Assembly (NCBI GenBank): GCA_015494005.1
Contig: WGCB01000679.1
Span: 1-11,233, forward strand
Origin: Caldilineaceae bacterium
Lineage (GTDB): Bacteria > Chloroflexota > Anaerolineae > Caldilineales > Caldilineaceae
Reading direction: 5' to 3'
Length of the DNA: 11,233 bases
Shown: positions 7,977-11,233 of the stretch, in pieces
Position numbering within the stretch: position 1 is the stretch's first letter
Layout: every line of letters starts with the position of its first letter
The notes under the pieces: model-generated
Database searches by the model: none
What the model saw: the letters and a program-made list of their open reading frames with translations, nothing else
Told to the model about the DNA's origin: nothing
Made by a program: the position numbers and the translations under genes

Positions 7977-7983
7977 AGGGAGG
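7977..7983 (+). promoter_or_regulatory. Ribosome binding site fixing the gpmA start
   Basis: AGGGAGG ends seven bases before the ATG at 7991. The same frame is open far upstream inside ppsA, but only 7991 has this site and begins with family sequence. The AGGG part could also pair with CCCT at 7925-7928, enclosing the intergenic hairpin. That pairing is speculative. Confidence 0.8.
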
Positions 7984-7990
7984 CGTCCCG

Positions 7991-8746
7991 ATGCACAGAC
8001 TGGTCCTGTTACGCCACGGCCAGAGCGAATGGAATCTGGAGAACCGCTTTACCGGCTGGACAGATGTGGATCTGACCGAGCAGGGCATCCAGGAGGCCCA
8101 CCAGGCTAGCCAACTCCTGCAGCGAGAGGGTTTCTTGTTCGATCGAGTCTTCACTTCCGTGCTGAAGCGCGCCATCCGCACCGCCTGGATCGTCATGGAC
8201 GATACCGATCAGATGTGGCTGCCTGTGGAGCGGCACTGGCGACTGAACGAGCGGCACTACGGCGCCCTGCAAGGATTGAACAAGGCGGAGACGGCTCGAA
8301 AATTCGGCGAAGAGCAAGTGAAACTGTGGCGGCGCTCCTTCGATGTGCGCCCGCCGGCCCTCACCCGGAACGATCCCCGCTGGCCCGGCCATGATAGGCG
8401 CTATGCCTCCCTCTCTCCCGACGAGATCCCCCTGACCGAATCTTTGAAGGATGTTCTGGAGCGCTTCCTGCCCTTGTGGCATTCCGCTATCGCACCCCGC
8501 ATCCAGCAGGGCGAGCGGATCATCATCGTGGCCCACGGCAACAGTCTTCGGGCCCTGGTGACCTACCTGGATCATCTCTCCAAGGAAGAGGTGATGGTCC
8601 TGAACATTCCCACAGGCATCCCGCTGGTGTACGACTTGGACGATGACCTCAGGCCCCTGGGGAGCCGCTATCTGGGCGATCCAGAGGCCGTGCGTCAGGC
8701 CATGGAGGCCGTGGCCAAACAGATCGACGTGGATGCCGGAGCCTGA
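7991..8746 (+). CDS. gpmA: 2,3-bisphosphoglycerate-dependent phosphoglycerate mutase
   Basis: A cytoplasmic glycolytic/gluconeogenic enzyme interconverting 3- and 2-phosphoglycerate. It has 251 residues, against 250 in E. coli GpmA. The histidine-phosphatase core is complete: [18 protein letters not shown] (6-23) with phospho-accepting H9, R60 in [10 protein letters not shown], the acid E87 in LNERHYG (85-91), and second histidine H182 in AHGNSLRAL (181-189). The segment 117-150 ([21 protein letters not shown] and following) is the insertion typical of the cofactor-dependent mutases. It separates this protein from the shorter generic phosphatases of the superfamily. It lies 71 nt downstream of ppsA, beyond a strong hairpin, and probably shares its transcript at least in part. 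Codon use is mixed again, unlike ppsA. Confidence 0.95.
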   Translation: MHRLVLLRHGQSEWNLENRFTGWTDVDLTEQGIQEAHQASQLLQREGFLFDRVFTSVLKRAIRTAWIVMDDTDQMWLPVERHWRLNERHYGALQGLNKAETARKFGEEQVKLWRRSFDVRPPALTRNDPRWPGHDRRYASLSPDEIPLTESLKDVLERFLPLWHSAIAPRIQQGERIIIVAHGNSLRALVTYLDHLSKEEVMVLNIPTGIPLVYDLDDDLRPLGSRYLGDPEAVRQAMEAVAKQIDVDAGA

Positions 8747-8747
8747 A

Positions 8748-8782
8748 GGTAGCGGGTCGCTGTTCAGCCCGGCACCGCTGCC
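8748..8782 (+). other. Inverted repeat directly after gpmA
   Basis: GGTAGCGG (8748-8755) pairs with CCGCTGCC (8775-8782), 8 bp with one T-G, around a 19-base loop. It starts one base after the gpmA stop. There is no T-tract, so a terminator role is uncertain. The rest of the 113-nt gap before pdhA holds only a weak promoter candidate. Confidence 0.4.
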
Positions 8783-8783
8783 C

Positions 8784-8811
8784 TTGCCAGGCTTGGGGCA
8801 ACCGATATTCC
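8784..8811 (+). promoter_or_regulatory. Weak candidate sigma70-type promoter before pdhA
   Basis: TTGCCA (8784-8789, five of six matches to TTGACA) is followed after 16 bases by TATTCC (8806-8811, a poor -10). Position just before the PDH operon is the main support. In high-GC DNA such matches arise by chance. Confidence 0.2.
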
Positions 8812-8859
8812 AGCCGCCATGCTGGCCTGGGAGCGCACAAGTGAAGAAGGAGAGGATCG

Positions 8860-9912
8860 ATGGAACGCGATGTTTTGCGAGCTTTTCTACGCGACATGAT
8901 CCGGGCCAGGGAGTTCGAGAACCGGGCCGCGGAAGAATACACCAAAGGCAATATTGCCGGCTTCCTGCATCTCTACCCAGGCGAGGAAGCAGTGGCCGTG
9001 GGGGTGCTCCATGCCACGGAGCCCAACGACTACATTGTCAGCACCTATCGAGAGCATGTGCATGCTCTGGTGCGGGGCGTGTCGGCTCGGGCTGTGATGG
9101 CGGAACTGTTCGGCCGCAACACTGGAATCAGCCGAGGCATGGGAGGATCCATGCACCTCTTTGACAAGGAGCGCCGTTTTCTGGGCGGTTATGCCATCGT
9201 GGGCGAGACCTATCCTGTGGCCATTGGGGCTGCCTACGCGGTCGCCATGCGCCAGGAACCGGATGCCGTGGTCTGCTTCTTCGGGGATGGCGCGGTGAAC
9301 CAGGGCACCTTCCACGAATCACTGAACATGGCGGCTCTGTGGCATCTGCCTGTTCTGTTCGTGTGCGAGAACAACCGCTACCAGATCGGCACGGAGATCC
9401 ACCGGCACTCCGCGGTGGTGGACGTCTACAAGCGGGCCTGTGGCTATCGCATCCCCGCGGAGCAGGTGGACGGCATGGATGTGGTGGCGGTCTACGAAGC
9501 GACCCGCCGGGCCTTGCGCAACATCCACAGTGACGGCGGTCCGCAGCTCATCGAGTGCTTGACCTACCGCTATCGCGGCCACTCCATGTCGGACCCAGGC
9601 TCCTATCGCCCCCCGGTCGAGCTGAAAGAGTACGAGCAGCTCGATCCCATCCAGCGTTTCGAAAAGCACACGGCCCTCTACATCCCAAACGAGGAGGAGT
9701 TGGCCCAGGTCGGACCGGGTCCCATCGTCCGTTTCTCCCAGTTCTGCCTGGACGAAGGCCACACCACAGAGGAGGAGCTGGCAGGGATGAAGGCCGCCGC
9801 GCAGCAGGAGGTGGAGGACGCGGTGGCATTCGCCAGCCAGAGCCCTGAACCGAGCATGGAGGATGCCTTCGCCTACATGAATGTGGGTTCCCAAGGGGAG
9901 GTGCTGATATGA
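8860..9912 (+). CDS. pdhA: Pyruvate dehydrogenase E1 component, alpha subunit
   Basis: The thiamine-diphosphate-binding half of the E1 heterotetramer, which decarboxylates pyruvate and acetylates the E2 lipoyl arm. It has 350 residues. Visible features: MIRAREFENRAAEEY (13-27), HLYPGEEAVAVGV (37-49), SRGMGGSMHLFD (91-102), the ThDP/Mg2+ motif GDGAVNQGTFHESLNMAALWHLP starting at 142 and ending in NN (171-172), and the YRGHSMSDPGSYR loop (238-250). Between PIQRFEKH (263-270) and HTTEEELAGM (301-310) there are about 20 more residues than I expect in typical bacterial E1-alpha. The start at 8860 has AAGGAG (8847-8852) seven bases upstream. The gene overlaps E1-beta by ATGA (9909-9912), which implies coupled translation and equal subunit output. 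Acetoin or branched-chain 2-oxoacid dehydrogenase E1 is a possible alternative. The adjacent glycolytic genes favour pyruvate. Confidence 0.9.
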   Translation: MERDVLRAFLRDMIRAREFENRAAEEYTKGNIAGFLHLYPGEEAVAVGVLHATEPNDYIVSTYREHVHALVRGVSARAVMAELFGRNTGISRGMGGSMHLFDKERRFLGGYAIVGETYPVAIGAAYAVAMRQEPDAVVCFFGDGAVNQGTFHESLNMAALWHLPVLFVCENNRYQIGTEIHRHSAVVDVYKRACGYRIPAEQVDGMDVVAVYEATRRALRNIHSDGGPQLIECLTYRYRGHSMSDPGSYRPPVELKEYEQLDPIQRFEKHTALYIPNEEELAQVGPGPIVRFSQFCLDEGHTTEEELAGMKAAAQQEVEDAVAFASQSPEPSMEDAFAYMNVGSQGEVLI

Positions 9913-10931
9913 ATTCTGAAAAGACCGATCCGGGCGCCATCTACTACTGGCAAGCCCTGAACCGCGCTCTGGACACAGAGATGGCTTTGGACGACGCCGT
10001 CTTCATCCTGGGGGAAGACGTGGGGCTCTACGGTGGCAGCTATCGGGTGACAGAGGGGCTGTACGCCAAGTATGGCGAGTGGCGAGTGCGGGACACCCCC
10101 ATATCCGAGGGCAGTTTCACTGGACTGGGTGTCGGAGCGGCCCTGGTGGGCATGCGTCCCGTGGTCGAGATCATGACGGTTAATTTTGCTCTGCTGGCTT
10201 TGGATGCCATCATCAACATGGCTGCCAAGATCCCGCTGATGTCCGGTGGGCAGTTCACAGTGCCCCTGGTGGTGCGCACGCCCGGTGGCGTGGCCAAGCA
10301 GTTGGCTGCTCAACATTCCCAGCGGCTCGAACACACCGTGATGAACGTCCCAGGTCTGCGCATCGTGGTTCCTGCCACCCCTCAGGACGCCTACTGGCAG
10401 CTGCGCCAGGCCATCGCCAGCAACGATCCCGTCTTCTTTCTGGAGCACGAGATCCTGTATTTCACCAAAGGAGTGGTGAAGGAAACGCCTTCCCCCATCC
10501 CCCTGCACCGGGCTGTGATCCGCCGCCCAGGGAAAGACGTGACCATCGTCGCCTACTCCCGCATGGTCCTGGTGGCCCAGGAGGCTGCTCAGCGGCTGGC
10601 CCAGGCGGGCATCCAGGCGGAGGTCATCGATCTGCGCAGTCTGAAGCCCATCGACTGGAAGACTGTGCTCGCGTCCGTGGAGAAAACCCACCATGCCGTG
10701 GTGGTGGAAGAGGACTGTGGTTTCCACGGCGCTGGCGCGGAGATCGCCGCGACTATCGGCCAACAAGCCTTCTTTAGCCTGGATGCACCGGTGGTCCGGG
10801 TAGCCGCTTTGGATCTCCCAACTCCCTACAACGGCGCCCTGGAGGCAGCTTCGATCCCTAACGCTGACAAGGTAGTGGAGGCCGTACAAGCGCTGCTCAG
10901 CCGCTCTGACCAGCCCAATGTAGGAATGTAA
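9909..10931 (+). CDS. pdhB: Pyruvate dehydrogenase E1 component, beta subunit
   Basis: The partner of E1-alpha that completes the thiamine-diphosphate site, 340 residues. Motifs: EMALDDAVFILGEDVGLYGGSYRVTEGL (24-51), DTPISEGSFTGLGVGAALVGMRPVVE (62-87) with E67 at the cofactor-activating position, MSGGQFTVPLVVRTPGG (111-127), AAQHSQRLE (133-141) with H136, and the transketolase C-terminal domain (about 210-330) with VIDLRSLKPID (239-249) and PTPYNGALE (304-312). The length is slightly above the usual 325, with the extra residues at both ends. Its ATG lies within the E1-alpha stop (ATGA). The E2 gene follows 15 nt downstream. The 2-oxoacid specificity is not fixed by sequence alone: acetoin dehydrogenase E1-beta is close in sequence. 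Confidence 0.92.
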   Translation: MNSEKTDPGAIYYWQALNRALDTEMALDDAVFILGEDVGLYGGSYRVTEGLYAKYGEWRVRDTPISEGSFTGLGVGAALVGMRPVVEIMTVNFALLALDAIINMAAKIPLMSGGQFTVPLVVRTPGGVAKQLAAQHSQRLEHTVMNVPGLRIVVPATPQDAYWQLRQAIASNDPVFFLEHEILYFTKGVVKETPSPIPLHRAVIRRPGKDVTIVAYSRMVLVAQEAAQRLAQAGIQAEVIDLRSLKPIDWKTVLASVEKTHHAVVVEEDCGFHGAGAEIAATIGQQAFFSLDAPVVRVAALDLPTPYNGALEAASIPNADKVVEAVQALLSRSDQPNVGM

Positions 10932-10946
10932 CAAAGGAGAGCACAC

Positions 10947-11233
10947 ATGAAAGAGCCCATTTTGATGCCGGTTTTGTCCGACACCATGCAGGTCGGTCAC
11001 CTGGGCCGCTGGCTCAAGCAGATCGGCGACAGGGTGAAAAAGGGCGAAGCCATCGCCGAGATCGAGACAGACAAGGCCACCATGACTGTGGAGGCCTTCC
11101 GAGACGGCTATCTTTCAGGGCCTCTGGCCCCCGAGGGCAGCGACATCCCTGTACGCCAGCCCATCGGATACCTGGTAGACAGCCCGGAGGAAGTGGAAAC
11201 CGGTGCTGGTCCCATGACCGGCCAGACCGCCCC
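10947..11233 (+). CDS. pdhC: Dihydrolipoamide acyltransferase (E2), lipoyl domain, 3' end missing
   Basis: Only the first 95 residues are in the window. They form one biotinyl/lipoyl domain: PILMPVLSDTMQVGHLGRW (4-22), then GDRVKKGEAIAEIETDKATMTVEA (27-50), with K43 in the ETDKATM turn as the lipoylation site. Residues from about 80 on (acidic, then Gly/Thr/Pro) look like the start of the flexible linker that precedes the E1/E3-binding and catalytic domains. The start at 10947 has AAAGGAGA (10933-10940) upstream, 15 nt after pdhB. Gene order E1-alpha, E1-beta, E2 is that of a 2-oxoacid dehydrogenase operon. An E3 (lipoamide dehydrogenase) gene would be expected nearby but is not in view. Whether more lipoyl domains follow cannot be seen. 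Confidence 0.9.
   Translation, partial: MKEPILMPVLSDTMQVGHLGRWLKQIGDRVKKGEAIAEIETDKATMTVEAFRDGYLSGPLAPEGSDIPVRQPIGYLVDSPEEVETGAGPMTGQTA

Noticed and set aside
7391..7990. Open frame fused in phase to the gpmA start, overlapping the end of ppsA
   Set aside because: It is the shadow of ppsA in another frame. GpmA similarity begins at the ATG at 7991, which has its own ribosome site.
1..11233. Mobile element, defence system, CRISPR, phage or RNA gene
   Set aside because: No transposase, integrase, nuclease, repeat-spacer pattern, or tRNA/rRNA-like segment was seen. All coding space belongs to known housekeeping or transport families.

Overview
The window is 11.2 kb of GC-rich bacterial DNA. 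Nine protein genes lie head to tail on the plus strand with almost no non-coding space. The first and last genes run off the edges. I found no tRNA, rRNA, transposase, integrase, CRISPR array or phage gene. Clear Shine-Dalgarno sequences, ATGA overlaps and ATG/GTG starts mark it as bacterial. The high GC content, the separate E1-alpha/E1-beta/E2 pyruvate dehydrogenase genes and the mix of families would suit a Chloroflexota-like or other high-GC, aerobic or facultative bacterium. That placement is a guess and the window does not prove it.

Region 1 (1-4355) is a tightly coupled ion/stress operon. It holds a CPA2-type cation:proton antiporter (5' end missing), a small universal stress protein whose start overlaps the antiporter's end by 11 nt, and a 920-residue P2A-type (SERCA-like) calcium ATPase whose ATG overlaps the stress-protein stop.

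Region 2 (4404-8746) is central carbon metabolism: a PfkB-family 6-phosphofructokinase, phosphoenolpyruvate synthase, and a 2,3-bisphosphoglycerate-dependent phosphoglycerate mutase. These genes have short gaps of 48 to 105 nt. Each of the three is followed at once by an inverted repeat. The gap before the PEP synthase also carries nested direct repeats. The bodies of the kinase and synthase genes use almost only C- or G-ending codons, unlike the genes on either side.

Region 3 (8860-11233) starts the pyruvate dehydrogenase operon: E1-alpha, E1-beta (ATGA overlap) and the lipoyl domain of E2, cut by the window edge.

Taken together, the cluster links sugar-phosphate phosphorylation, the PEP/pyruvate node and entry into acetyl-CoA with ion homeostasis and a stress protein. 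Stress proteins next to a calcium-type ATPase and next to PfkB recall the hypoxia/dormancy (DosR) regulon of Mycobacterium tuberculosis, so a low-energy or low-oxygen response is a reasonable hypothesis. No gene here is of an unknown family. The less ordinary points are the split antiporter/stress-protein pair, the degenerate nucleotide motif in that stress protein, the codon-composition block, the intergenic hairpins and repeats, and an extra segment in E1-alpha.
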